From Clostridia bacterium (GTDB taxonomy: Bacteria; Bacillota; Clostridia; Oscillospirales; CAG-272): a DNA stretch of 64,000 bases. Position numbers and translations under genes: made by a program. The notes under the pieces were generated by a model. It was not told the DNA's origin, did no database searches, and was given only the letters and a program-made list of their open reading frames with translations. The stretch covers positions 1-64,000 of the forward strand of contig JAFYBN010000119.1 of the NCBI GenBank assembly GCA_017540175.1, given 5' to 3'. Each line of letters starts with the position of its first letter. Position 1 is the first letter of the stretch. Of the stretch, positions 25,114 through 34,067 are shown piece after piece.

Positions 25114-27029
25114 AGTATATCCTCCGGATGATTGTTCTTTTGAAGCTGGGATTCATTCGCCGCATGGAAATACCGGTACACCTCTTCGGCGTCCGTCTGA
25201 GAGACGCCCGGTACGGCGGCCAGCTCTTCGACGGTTGCTTCCTTCACGGCTTTGATCGTTTTCAGTCCCTGAAGAAGCGCTTTCGCCTTTGCCGGACCGA
25301 TGCCGCGGATCTTTTCGAGGGACGAGGTTTTGAGTGTCTTCCGCTTAGCGTTCGACATGCGGGAGACGGAAAAGCGGTGCACTTCCTCCTGTATGCTGTA
25401 GATCAGCTTGAACACGTCGGCTTGGCGGGCGAAACGGATCTCCCCGCTGTCATCGACGAGGGTCCTTGTTTTATGATGCTCGTCCTTTACCATGCCGAAA
25501 ACCGGTATGTCATAGCCGCTTTGCGCCATCCTTTCACGAATGACGGAAACATGCTGACGTCCGCCGTCCAGCAGGATCAAATCGGGCATGGCGCTCATGT
25601 TGTCGTCCGGCATGCCGATATGGGAGAGGCGTCTTTCCAGCGCCTCGGTCATCGCGGCGTAGTCGTCCTGCGTGATTTTCGAGCGGATTGAAAACGTCCG
25701 GTATTCGTTCTTTTTGAACTTTCCGTCAACGACGACAACCATGCCGCAGGTGATGTGCTCGTCGCCGAGGTTTGAGATGTCATACGCTTCAATGCGTTCG
25801 GGCAGGACCTCGAGGGAGAGGGTCTTTGCGAGCTGAAGCAAGGTCTTTTCGTTGTCGCGCTCGCGCTTCGCGTAGTTCTCGGCGTGTTTCTCCGCGTCCG
25901 TGACCGCCATGTCGCAGAGGTATTTTGACGCTCCGCGCTTCGGTGTGCGGACCTCGACCTTATGACCGGACCGTTCTGTGAAATACGAAGAGAGGAGTTC
26001 CCTGTCGTGCTCCGGAAGATCGAACGAAAGCAGGATCTCGCCCGGAATGTACTCGCGCGACTGGTACAGCGACATGAGAAAGGCGGAAAAAGGAGAATCG
26101 GCCATGTCGTCGTCTTCACCCGCGGTGATTTCGTCCCCTCCGAAGAGAAAGTGTTCGCTGTCGGCGATATAGCCGCTGCGGATATAGAACACGGACGCGC
26201 TGTCGCGGAAGCGCACGCCTTCGACATCCGTGAGCCGAAGACCGATCACGTCGCATTCCACGTCGGGAGAGGAAACCGCCTTCTGGCGCTCGCCGAGCTT
26301 TCGGAGGCTCTCGATCTCATCCCTGTATCTCGCCGCCTGTTCGAACTCGAGGCTCTCGGACGCGGCGAGCATTTTTTCGCGCAGGGACGCGATCACGTCC
26401 CGCGTTCCGCCGCGCAGAATGCCTGCCGCCGCGTTGATGGAGGCGCGGTGCTGTTCCTTTGTGACCTCCCCCGTGCACAGACCCGCGCAGCGGCCGATCT
26501 GATAATACACACAGGGACGTTCCCTGCCGATATCCTCCGGGAAGCGGCGCTTGCAGGAAGGGAGCCCAAGCGTGCGTTCCAGCTCGGAGATCACCGAAAA
26601 AACGGTTCCGGTGGAGGAATACGGCCCGAAATAAAGGGAGCCGTCCGGCACGCGCTTGCGGTCCATGCGGATGCGCGGATACTCCGCGGTCACGTCGATC
26701 TTGATATAGGGGTAAGATTTCGCGTCCTTGAGCTTGACGTTGTATTTCGGCGTGTACTGCTTGATGAGACTGTTTTCAAGCGCGAGCGCTTCCATCTCCG
26801 TGTCGCAGGCGATAAAACGGAAATCGTAAACGGATGCCGCCATCCGCGCGGTTTTCGCGTCGTGCGCGCCGTGGAAATACTGGGACACACGGTCGCGCAG
26901 GGAGCGTGATTTGCCGACGTAGATGACCTTGCCGGTTTCGTTCTGCATGATGTACACGCCGGGCTGACGCGGCAGGGCTGCCGCCTTGTTCTGCAGCGCC
27001 GTGATGTTCGGGGATATATCCTGTGTCAT
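25110..27029 (-). CDS. uvrC: Excinuclease ABC subunit C
   Basis: 639 residues. UvrC makes both incisions in nucleotide excision repair. The GIY-YIG nuclease is at residues 20-105 (GVYIMQNETG, KVIYVGKS), a UvrB-binding region at about 200-240, the RNase H-like 3'/5' nuclease at about 380-540 (IEAYDISNLG, LILLDGG), and a helix-hairpin-helix pair at the C-terminus (IRGIGPAKAKALL; VPGVSQTDAEEVY). An ATG at 27029 is preferred over an in-frame TTG seven codons earlier; the ribosome site CGGAACGG is weak. Confidence 0.94.
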   Translation of the reverse strand: MTQDISPNITALQNKAAALPRQPGVYIMQNETGKVIYVGKSRSLRDRVSQYFHGAHDAKTARMAASVYDFRFIACDTEMEALALENSLIKQYTPKYNVKLKDAKSYPYIKIDVTAEYPRIRMDRKRVPDGSLYFGPYSSTGTVFSVISELERTLGLPSCKRRFPEDIGRERPCVYYQIGRCAGLCTGEVTKEQHRASINAAAGILRGGTRDVIASLREKMLAASESLEFEQAARYRDEIESLRKLGERQKAVSSPDVECDVIGLRLTDVEGVRFRDSASVFYIRSGYIADSEHFLFGGDEITAGEDDDMADSPFSAFLMSLYQSREYIPGEILLSFDLPEHDRELLSSYFTERSGHKVEVRTPKRGASKYLCDMAVTDAEKHAENYAKRERDNEKTLLQLAKTLSLEVLPERIEAYDISNLGDEHITCGMVVVVDGKFKKNEYRTFSIRSKITQDDYAAMTEALERRLSHIGMPDDNMSAMPDLILLDGGRQHVSVIRERMAQSGYDIPVFGMVKDEHHKTRTLVDDSGEIRFARQADVFKLIYSIQEEVHRFSVSRMSNAKRKTLKTSSLEKIRGIGPAKAKALLQGLKTIKAVKEATVEELAAVPGVSQTDAEEVYRYFHAANESQLQKNNHPEDIL

Positions 27030-27049
27030 TTCATACCGTTCCGATAACA

Positions 27050-27081
27050 AATCGAGCGATGATGCTTGCTCACCATCGCTC
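27050..27081 (-). terminator. Weak terminator or attenuator between HPr and uvrC
   Basis: GAGCGATG/CATCGCTC arms around a 12-nt loop on the minus strand, followed by GATTTGTTAT. The T-tract is interrupted, so readthrough into uvrC is likely. Confidence 0.5.
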
Positions 27082-27106
27082 TTCTTTCCGAATTATTCAG
27101 CGCAGC

Positions 27107-27370
27107 TTATTCGACGAAGCCGCTGTCGATGAGGGTGCACAGACCTTCGAGAGCTTCCTCTTCGTCCGTGCCGTCCGCGATCAGCGTGATCGTCATGCCC
27201 TTGACAATGCCGAGGGAGAGAACGCCGAGCAGACTTTTCGCATTGACTCTGCGGTCGTCTTTTTCAACCCAAATCGAGCTCTTGTAGGAATTGGCCTTCT
27301 GAATGAAGAACGTCGCCGGTCTTGCGTGCAAACCAACGTTGTTCTTAATGGTTACGTCACACGAAATCAT
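27107..27370 (-). CDS. ptsH: Phosphocarrier protein HPr
   Basis: 87 residues. His15 in GLHARPA is the phosphotransfer residue that receives phosphate from enzyme I, and Ser46 in NAKSLLGVLSLGI is the HPr-kinase site used for carbon catabolite control. Having both marks it as HPr rather than Crh. The start follows AGGAGCGTAAGAG. No enzyme I or HPr kinase gene is nearby. A leader of about 120 nt separates it from its promoter. Confidence 0.93.
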   Translation of the reverse strand: MISCDVTIKNNVGLHARPATFFIQKANSYKSSIWVEKDDRRVNAKSLLGVLSLGIVKGMTITLIADGTDEEEALEGLCTLIDSGFVE

Positions 27371-27498
27371 CTCTTACGCTCCTGATTAAGTAATGGTTTA
27401 AGGTTTATAATGTATAACAAAAACCGAGGCTGAATTCCTTCGCTTCCTTCCCTGTCGCTTTGAGGGAACAGGAAAAGAAACACCTCCGCTCTAAGCAT

Positions 27499-27527
27499 AT
27501 TATAGCAAAACGAACGGATGAAATCAA
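27499..27527 (-). promoter_or_regulatory. HPr gene promoter
   Basis: TTGATT (27522-27527), 17-bp spacer, TATAAT (27499-27504) with extended -10 TGC. It gives a 5' leader of about 120 nt holding a hairpin (TTCCCT/AGGGAA arms near 27440-27465). Confidence 0.8.
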
Positions 27528-27620
27528 TAGCTTTACGCCATTTTTTTATCGGCAGGTTTAACAAAAGAGAACCGCGGCTCGGCGTCTGTTTTGTATCACT
27601 CCGGGCCGCGGTTTTGAAAA

Positions 27621-30600
27621 TCAGATTTTTTCCACTGCGATCACAGCGGTTTCACCGTTGATATCCCACTCTTTGCGGTATCCCGCTGAAGGCTCGGCGA
27701 AGATCAGTTCGTCGCAGAGCGTCGCGGAGCGAAGATCGGCTTCGGCGGCAGAGAGGCGGTCTTTCAGCTTGACCCCGCACGCGATCGTCACGCGGATGTG
27801 GTCGGTGACGACGAAATCCGCTTCCTTGCGCATGGTCTGGATCTTCGAGATCGTCTCCCGGACGAAGCCCTCCGCGATCAGCTCGTCCGTGAGGCGGATG
27901 TCGAGCGCGACCGTCACGCCGTGATCGGCCTGCGTGCAGAAGCCTTCCTTCGACTTGATCTCGACGAGCATATCGTCTCCAGTAAGCTCCACGGAAGTTC
28001 CGTCGATATCGAGCGTCAGTTTTCCGTTCTTGTTGAATTCCGCCATGGCGGCGTTCCCGTCGAACGCTTCATCCTGAAGAAACGCGCGGATCTTGCCGAG
28101 CAGTTTGCCGTATTTCGGGCCGACGGTCTTGAGATTCGGCTTGATCAGGTAAGCGCTGAGCTCGCTTGCGTCTTCGATATACTTCACGTCCTTGACGTTG
28201 AGCTCATCCCGGATGATTTCCGTGAATTCCTCGTCCGGCTTGACCTCGGGCTTGACATAGAGCGCTGCAAGAGGCTGGCGATTCTTGAGGTTCGCGGCGT
28301 TCCGCGCTGCACGGCCGAGCACGACGATGTCGATCACGGCATCCATCTGCTGCGTGAGAGCGGCGTTGATCCTGCTTTCGTCCGCTTTGGGGAACGAGCA
28401 GAGATGGACGGAGACGGGGGCCGAGGGATCGACCGGGCACACCAGTCCGCGGTAGATCTCATCCGCCATGAACGGCACCATCGGAGCGGAGGCTTTCGCG
28501 ATCGTAACGAGCGCGGTGTAGAGGGTCATATACGCGGCGATCTTGTCGTCCGTCATGTCGGGACCCCAATACCGCTCGCGGCTGCGTCGGACATACCAGT
28601 TGGAAAGCTCATCCACGCATTTCTCGAGCGCGTTCGCCGCTTCGGGAATGCGGTAGGACGAGAGGCAGGAATCGACCGTCTTTACCGTGGCGTTCAGAAC
28701 GGAAAGGATATATTGATCCATGACCGTCAGCTTGCAGGAGGACAGATCGTATTTCGTCGGGTCGAAACCGTCGATCTCGGCATAGAGGACGTAGAAGGCG
28801 TAGGTGTTCCACAGCGTGCCGAGGAACTTGCGCTGCCCCTCCTGGACCGCCTTCCCCGAGAAGCGGGACGGCAGCCACGGGGCGGAATTCGTATAGAAAT
28901 ACCAGCGGATCGCGTCCGCGCCGTAGGTCTCGAGGGCGTCGAAAGGATCGACCGCGTTGCCCTTCGATTTCGACATCTTCTGTCCGTTTTCGTCCTGCAC
29001 ATGCCCGAGCACGAGGACGTTTTTGTACGGCGAGCAGTCGAACAGCAGCGTGGAGATCGCCATGAGGGAGTAGAACCAGCCGCGGGTCTGGTCGACGGCT
29101 TCGCTGATGAAATCCGCCGGGAACTGCGCCTTGAACTTATCCTCGTTTTCAAACGGATAGTGATGCTGAGCGAACGGCATGGAACCGGAGTCGAACCAGC
29201 AGTCGATGACTTCGGGAACGCGCTTCATCTCGCCGCCGCATTCCGGGCAGACGAGCGTCACAGCGTCGATATAGGGACGGTGCAGCTCGATATCGTCCGG
29301 ACAGTTCTTCGACATGGATTTCAGCTCGGCGATCGAACCGACGGAGTGCCGGCACCCGCAGGAGCATTCCCAGATATTGAGCGGGGTGCCCCAGTAGCGG
29401 TTGCGGGAGATCGCCCAGTCCTGCACGTTCTCGAGCCAGTCTCCGAAGCGGCCCTTGCCGATGGATTCGGGGATCCAGTTCACGGTATTGTTGTTGCGGA
29501 TCAGGTTCTCGCGCACCGCAGTCATGCGGATATACCAGGATTCGCGGGCGTAATAGATCAGGGGGGTGTCGCACCGCCAGCAGTGCGGATATTCATGCTC
29601 GAATTTCGGGGCGTCGAAGAGCTTCCCTTCCTTCGCAAGATCGGAAATGATAACGGAATCGGCTTTCTTGACGAACAGACCCGCGTAGGGCGTTTCCGCC
29701 GTCATTTCGCCCTTCGAGTCGACGAACTGAACGAAGGGGAGATCGTATTTTCTGCCGACGCGGGAGTCGTCCTCGCCGAACGCGGGAGCGATGTGCACGA
29801 TGCCGGTACCGTCCGACATGGTGACGTACCCGTCGCAGGTGATGAAATGCGCTTTTTTGCGCTGCTTCGCAGCCGCTTCTCCCGTGCATTCCCAGAGCGG
29901 AAGATACGAGCGGTATTCGAGCGCGGAGCCGGGCATTTCCTCAAGGATCTCATAGGCGGGCGCGTCTTCCTTCGAGAGCTTGCCGAGCACGGTATCGAGG
30001 AGCGCTTTTGCCATATAATAGACGTATCCGTCGGCAGCCTTCACCTTTGCGTAGGTCTCCTCGGGATTGACGCAGAGCGCGACGTTTGAGGGCAGCGTCC
30101 ACGGGGTCGTCGTCCATGCGAGGAAGTACGCGTCTTCCCCATCGACCTTGAAGCGCACGACCGCCGAACGTTCCTTGACGGTTTTATAACCCTGCGCGAC
30201 TTCCTGCGCGGAAAGCGGGGTCCCGCAGCGGGGGCAGTAGGGGACGATCTTGAAGCCCTTGTAAAGCAGTCCCTTGTTCCAGATTTCTTTCAGCGCCCAC
30301 CACTCGGATTCGATATAGCTGTTTTCATAGGTGACATAGGGGTTTTCCATGTCGCACCAGAAACCGACCGTGCCGGAAAAGTCCTCCCACATGTGCTTGT
30401 ACTGCCATACGGATTCCTTGCACCGGTTGATAAAGGGCTCAAGCCCGTACTGTTCGATCTGTTCCTTGCCGTCGAGTCCGAGCTTTTTCTCCACTTCGAT
30501 CTCAACGGGGAGTCCGTGCGTGTCCCAGCCCGCTTTGCGCGGAACGTCCCGGCCCTTCATCCACTGATACCGCGGGATCATATCCTTGATAACGCGGGTC

Positions 30601-30779
30601 AGAACGTGGCCGATATGGGGCTTGCCGTTCGCGGTCGGCGGTCCGTCATAAAACGTGAAGCCGGGTCTCCCCTCGCTCGCGGAAAGCTGCTTTTTGAAAA
30701 TGTCGTTTTCTTCCCAGAATTTCAGGGTTTCGCGTTCGCGCTCTACGAAATTCAGGTTGGGATTGACCTTGTTGTACAT
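27621..30779 (-). CDS. ileS: Isoleucyl-tRNA synthetase
   Basis: 1,052 residues; class I synthetase charging tRNA-Ile with proofreading of Val. The signature HIGH is in GKPHIGHVL and KMSKS in QKMSKSKGN. The CP1 editing domain lies between, and zinc-binding pairs (CPRCG near 200; CPECGG in the middle) are present. The length and lack of the C-terminal zinc finger fit the eukaryote-like IleS type 2. The start at 30779 follows AGGAGGCAGT; an in-frame extension to 31064 runs through the T-box leader and is not protein. It is controlled by the T-box upstream. Confidence 0.97.
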   Translation of the reverse strand: MYNKVNPNLNFVERERETLKFWEENDIFKKQLSASEGRPGFTFYDGPPTANGKPHIGHVLTRVIKDMIPRYQWMKGRDVPRKAGWDTHGLPVEIEVEKKLGLDGKEQIEQYGLEPFINRCKESVWQYKHMWEDFSGTVGFWCDMENPYVTYENSYIESEWWALKEIWNKGLLYKGFKIVPYCPRCGTPLSAQEVAQGYKTVKERSAVVRFKVDGEDAYFLAWTTTPWTLPSNVALCVNPEETYAKVKAADGYVYYMAKALLDTVLGKLSKEDAPAYEILEEMPGSALEYRSYLPLWECTGEAAAKQRKKAHFITCDGYVTMSDGTGIVHIAPAFGEDDSRVGRKYDLPFVQFVDSKGEMTAETPYAGLFVKKADSVIISDLAKEGKLFDAPKFEHEYPHCWRCDTPLIYYARESWYIRMTAVRENLIRNNNTVNWIPESIGKGRFGDWLENVQDWAISRNRYWGTPLNIWECSCGCRHSVGSIAELKSMSKNCPDDIELHRPYIDAVTLVCPECGGEMKRVPEVIDCWFDSGSMPFAQHHYPFENEDKFKAQFPADFISEAVDQTRGWFYSLMAISTLLFDCSPYKNVLVLGHVQDENGQKMSKSKGNAVDPFDALETYGADAIRWYFYTNSAPWLPSRFSGKAVQEGQRKFLGTLWNTYAFYVLYAEIDGFDPTKYDLSSCKLTVMDQYILSVLNATVKTVDSCLSSYRIPEAANALEKCVDELSNWYVRRSRERYWGPDMTDDKIAAYMTLYTALVTIAKASAPMVPFMADEIYRGLVCPVDPSAPVSVHLCSFPKADESRINAALTQQMDAVIDIVVLGRAARNAANLKNRQPLAALYVKPEVKPDEEFTEIIRDELNVKDVKYIEDASELSAYLIKPNLKTVGPKYGKLLGKIRAFLQDEAFDGNAAMAEFNKNGKLTLDIDGTSVELTGDDMLVEIKSKEGFCTQADHGVTVALDIRLTDELIAEGFVRETISKIQTMRKEADFVVTDHIRVTIACGVKLKDRLSAAEADLRSATLCDELIFAEPSAGYRKEWDINGETAVIAVEKI

Positions 30780-30810
30780 ACTGCCTCCTATGATAGATTG
30801 ACATAGCGAA

Positions 30811-31061
30811 AAACAAAAAAACCGGACCATGTCCGGGAACAGACGGCGTCTGCAAAACCACTCGCACACAGGATACGATTCCCCTGTAACGGAGGGATTC
30901 CGGCGGGAGCTCAAGCGGATAAACCGTTTCACTCTGCGGCTCGGGAGTGATTTTCGCGTGTCCCCGCGCGCCGGGTCGCACCGTACCCCGGCTCTCTGAA
31001 GCGCGTACCCACAGGGGCAGACACCTACTCGTTCCGTCATTGCCGTTGTTTTTTGATATTG
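30811..31061 (-). promoter_or_regulatory. T-box riboswitch, tRNA-Ile responsive, with unusual core
   Basis: Leader of ileS, read on the minus strand. Near the 5' end is a GAGTAG segment (about 31025-31030) facing the candidate specifier ATC (30949-30951, followed by A) in a stem I-like arrangement with GTGT/ACAC and CCCC/GGGG helices above. An antiterminator-like helix CAGAC/GTCTG is preceded by TGGTTTTG, whose UGGU is at 30857-30860; the canonical UGGNACC core is thus only half kept. A terminator (30815-30837) precedes the ribosome site. Gene identity, specifier and architecture support the call; the core is non-canonical. Confidence 0.75.
30815..30837 (-). terminator. Leader terminator before ileS
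   Basis: Minus-strand CCGGAC-ATG-GTCCGG hairpin followed by seven T residues, about 35 nt before the ileS start. Confidence 0.92.
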
Positions 31062-31066
31062 CAAAC

Positions 31067-31095
31067 ATTATACCCCAGAGGCTTCTTGTTGTCAA
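31067..31095 (-). promoter_or_regulatory. ileS promoter
   Basis: Perfect TTGACA (31090-31095), 17-bp spacer, TATAAT (31067-31072) on the minus strand. It yields a leader of about 280 nt. Confidence 0.93.
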
Positions 31096-31127
31096 TAGGA
31101 AGAAAGCATAAAATTCACGGAAATGTC

Positions 31128-31156
31128 TTGAAAAACCGCTTCACATATGCTAAGAT
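31128..31156 (+). promoter_or_regulatory. Probable promoter of the isomerase-DraG pair
   Basis: TTGAAA (31128-31133), 17-bp spacer, TAAGAT (31151-31156) with extended -10 TGC. It is divergent from the ileS promoter. Confidence 0.6.
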
Positions 31157-31213
31157 GACACTAGTATATTTTTGTTTGGTTATAGATATAGACCGGAATG
31201 AAAGGAACACGCC

Positions 31214-32017
31214 ATGTCAGACCGCCGCACTTGGAAGCTCGCTTTATCCGTCGGTCCCGGCGCCATGAACGCCGAGAGCTTCGACGCGCTTGCCGCCGCC
31301 GGGATCCGCGAGATCGAACTGTCTTCCGGAGCCGTCGACCCCTATTACTCCGTTCTCGCTTTCCCGCGCCGCTCCGCAGAGATCGCTTCCCTCGCGAAGG
31401 AGCACGGCGTAAACATCTCCTCGATCCACTTGCCGTTCGGACCGTTCAGCAACGTCGATCCTTCCACGCCGGATCCGGAAAAGCGGGCGTATCTGATCCG
31501 CATCCAGCGCGAGCTGCTCGATGCAGCCGGAAAAGCCGGGGTCGGGATCGCCGTACTGCATCCCTCCGGCGAACCCTATCCGGACGATGAACGTGACGAA
31601 CGCATCGAAAGAGCCGTCGAAGTCGTCTCCGTCATCGCGGACGCCGCGGAAAAAGCCGGCGTGACGCTCGCACTTGAAAACCTGCCGCGCACATGCCTCG
31701 GACGTGACTCCGCCGAGATGCTGCGCTTCCTCGAAGCGATCCCCACGCTCCGCGCCGTGTTCGACACGAATCACAGCCTGCGGGAGGACAACCCGCACTT
31801 CATCCGCGCGCTCGGGAGCAAAATCGTCAGCTTACACGTCTCGGACTATGATTTCATCGATGAAAAGCACTGGCTCCCTGGAGAAGGAAAAAACGATTGG
31901 AAAGGCATCATCGCCGCGCTGGAAGACATCGGATACGAAGGACGGTTTCTTTACGAGCTGCACGCCGGTCCGACCTATCAGGATGTCGCGGAAAACTATA
32001 AAAAGCTCATCGGCTGA
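31214..32017 (+). CDS. Sugar phosphate isomerase/epimerase-like TIM barrel
   Basis: 267 residues of the xylose-isomerase-like/AP-endonuclease-2 TIM-barrel family. Metal-ligand-type segments are visible: SSIHLPFG (His), AVLHPSGEP, LALENLPRT (Glu), AVFDTNHSL (Asp/His), VSLHVSDYD (His/Asp) and FLYELHAG (Glu). Members isomerise or epimerise sugars and inositols; the substrate here is unknown. AAAGGAACACGCC precedes the ATG. It is followed after 21 nt by the DraG-like gene, so they probably work together. Confidence 0.85.
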   Translation: MSDRRTWKLALSVGPGAMNAESFDALAAAGIREIELSSGAVDPYYSVLAFPRRSAEIASLAKEHGVNISSIHLPFGPFSNVDPSTPDPEKRAYLIRIQRELLDAAGKAGVGIAVLHPSGEPYPDDERDERIERAVEVVSVIADAAEKAGVTLALENLPRTCLGRDSAEMLRFLEAIPTLRAVFDTNHSLREDNPHFIRALGSKIVSLHVSDYDFIDEKHWLPGEGKNDWKGIIAALEDIGYEGRFLYELHAGPTYQDVAENYKKLIG

Positions 32018-32038
32018 TCAGCCGGGAAAGGACTGCTT

Positions 32039-33388
32039 ATGCTCAAACATCAACCTTGGCTCCGTCTGGGCAACGATATCCGCGTTGAATACGAGCAATG
32101 CCTCAGAGAAGGCCGTGAGGTCGAGGGGTACGAGCCCATCGTCAACGCCATCCTTGCCGCGGACAACGAACTGATTTTCCGCAACGAAGCCGCCGTCGCG
32201 CTCTTCGCCGAGAAAATGGCATCCGAGCCGATCCGCGCGGATTATCCCTACGTCGAGCCCTCCGATCTTAAAGAAATCCTGAAGGAATCTCCTTCCGCCG
32301 TCTCCGCCCCCGTGCTTCCTGCCCAGCCGGACGACGAAGTCCTCTTAGACAAGCTCACCGGCGCGTGGATCGGCAGGATCGCGGGCTGTCTGCTCGGCAA
32401 GCCGATCGAGGGATGGCGGCGCGATCTGCTGCTCCCCGTTCTGAGGGCGACGGACAATTATCCCATGCGCCGCTATATCACAAAATCCTCCTTCTCAGAG
32501 GAGCTTGTGAAAAAATACCATCTCCACACCGGCGCCTGCTTCGCGGACAACGTGCATTACGCCTCGCCGGTTGACGACGATACCAATTACACCACCTTCG
32601 CGCTGAAGCTCGTGAGCCGTTACGGGCGCGATTTCACGGCGGACGACGTGGCGGAAGCGTGGCTCTCCTGGATCCCCGCCTTCGCGACCTGTACCGCCGA
32701 GCGCGCGGCATACCGCAATATTGCCGCGGGGATGATGCCGCCAGCCACCGCAACGTTCAAGAATCCCTACCGCGAATGGATCGGCGCGCAGATCCGCGGG
32801 GATTTCTTCGGCTACATCAATCCCGGCGACCCGGAAACCGCCGCGAAAATGGCGTTCCGGGACGCGTCGATCTCCCATGTCAAAAACGGTATCTACGGCG
32901 AGATGTTCATCGCCGCCATGATCGCCGCCGCGGCGGTCGAGAGCGACATGAAAGCCGTGATCGAAACCGGGCTCGCGTATATTCCCTCGAAATCCCGCCT
33001 GACCGCGGACGTGCGCCGCGTTCTCGCGCTGTATGAGAGCGGAATGAGCGCAATGGATATCATTGAGGAGATCCACAAGACCTTCAACGAACATTCCGCA
33101 AATGACTGGTGCTACACCAATTCCAACGCGATGATCGTCACGATGGCGCTGCTCGGCGGAGAGGGCGATTTCGGACGTTCGATCTGTCTTGCCGTGCAGT
33201 CCGCGTTTGACACCGACTGCAACGGCGCGACCGTCGGCTCGATCCTTGGCATCATGCTCGGCGCGGGCGGCATCGATCCCTATTGGTATGCTCCGTTCGA
33301 AAAGCGTCTGTACACCTCCATAGAGGGCTACAACACCGTCGAGGTTGACGCTCTGGCAAAGGAAACCCTTGCGCTCGTACGCAAATAA
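32039..33388 (+). CDS. ADP-ribosylglycohydrolase (DraG) family protein
   Basis: 449 residues; the DraG fold begins near residue 105 (GAWIGRIAGCLLGKPIEGW). Metal-binding motifs are PVDDDTNYT and FDTDCNGATVGSILG, the two Asp clusters that hold the Mg pair. The first 100 residues form an extra, mostly helical segment. Members remove ADP-ribose from proteins, small molecules or DNA, or act on unrelated N-glycosides. The pairing with a sugar isomerase-like gene suggests a sugar-linked small-molecule substrate (inference). Confidence 0.85.
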   Translation: MLKHQPWLRLGNDIRVEYEQCLREGREVEGYEPIVNAILAADNELIFRNEAAVALFAEKMASEPIRADYPYVEPSDLKEILKESPSAVSAPVLPAQPDDEVLLDKLTGAWIGRIAGCLLGKPIEGWRRDLLLPVLRATDNYPMRRYITKSSFSEELVKKYHLHTGACFADNVHYASPVDDDTNYTTFALKLVSRYGRDFTADDVAEAWLSWIPAFATCTAERAAYRNIAAGMMPPATATFKNPYREWIGAQIRGDFFGYINPGDPETAAKMAFRDASISHVKNGIYGEMFIAAMIAAAAVESDMKAVIETGLAYIPSKSRLTADVRRVLALYESGMSAMDIIEEIHKTFNEHSANDWCYTNSNAMIVTMALLGGEGDFGRSICLAVQSAFDTDCNGATVGSILGIMLGAGGIDPYWYAPFEKRLYTSIEGYNTVEVDALAKETLALVRK

Positions 33389-33432
33389 CGGGTTGGCAGG
33401 TTTTTGTCTTCTCCGGATAACAGTCGCAATAT

Positions 33433-33466
33433 AAAAAACGCCGCATTCCTTTCAGGGAATGCGGCG
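33433..33466 (-). terminator. Terminator of the MarR-family gene
   Basis: CGCCGCATTCC/GGAATGCGGCG stem; on the minus strand it is followed by TTTTTTATA. It also lies after the DraG-like gene, but there the plus strand has no T-run. Confidence 0.9.
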
Positions 33467-33479
33467 GGCATTCGGTTCG

Positions 33480-33899
33480 TCAGATTTTCGATTCGATATC
33501 GGTCAGCGCAACGCTGATCTGCTCAAGCTGTTCCTTGCTGTACTGTTCTTCGATCTGCCGGACGGTCTGCTTCAGGCTCTCCTCGTAAAGACCGATGTAC
33601 TTGAAATACTTGTCCGTCAGCACAAGCCGGTATTCCCTTCTGTCCCCCTCGGACATTTCCTTCGTCACATAGCCCTTCTGGATCAGGGACGCGACCTTAT
33701 AGGACGCGCCGGGGCGGGAGATCCCGATAAAATCGGCGAATTCGCTGATGGTCGGTTTGCCGAGCGCGTGAATGACCTCAACGGCGAAAACCTCCATGGC
33801 GGTCAGACTTGCTTCGCGTTCCTTGATGATGGAAAACAGCCGCTGATAAAAACGAAGATGAATTCGGTCCGATATGCGGAGTACATGTGTTTCAAGCAT
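33480..33899 (-). CDS. MarR-family transcriptional regulator
   Basis: 139 residues with the MarR winged helix (about 30-105): TAMEVFAVEVIHALGKPTIS, DFIGISRPGASYKVASLIQK as recognition helix region, then the wing KEMSEGDRREYRLVLT. C-terminal helices would form the dimer interface. The target is unknown. It is divergent from the solute-binding lipoprotein gene, which it may regulate, although no palindromic operator was identified with confidence in the 168-nt gap. The two convergent genes at its 3' end share the terminator region. Confidence 0.88.
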   Translation of the reverse strand: MLETHVLRISDRIHLRFYQRLFSIIKEREASLTAMEVFAVEVIHALGKPTISEFADFIGISRPGASYKVASLIQKGYVTKEMSEGDRREYRLVLTDKYFKYIGLYEESLKQTVRQIEEQYSKEQLEQISVALTDIESKI

Positions 33900-33974
33900 G
33901 GATCAGTCTCCATTCTGTTCCGGTGATACCCGTAATTTTATCACGCGCGTTTTATCGATTCTTATGTCATTGTG

Positions 33975-34003
33975 TTAAGAAATAGTGAACTTTTTTGTAT
34001 ATT
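33975..34003 (+). promoter_or_regulatory. Possible promoter of the lipoprotein gene
   Basis: TTAAGA (33975-33980), 17-bp spacer, TATATT (33998-34003). A weak match; the only candidate seen in the gap. Confidence 0.35.
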
Positions 34004-34067
34004 TCTCAGCATTCCTCTTTCCGCGTTCCCTATCGTTTTCAAAACTATTCACATAAAGGAGCATACC

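Noticed and set aside
27798-30089. A 763-codon plus-strand open frame antisense to ileS
   Set aside because: ileS carries the HIGH and KMSKS motifs and editing domain. The mirror frame has no start signals and low-complexity composition.
30780-31064. N-terminal extension of ileS by 95 codons
   Set aside because: The extension runs through the promoter-proximal leader, T-box and terminator, and the downstream ATG has an AGGAGG site and the normal IleS N-terminus.
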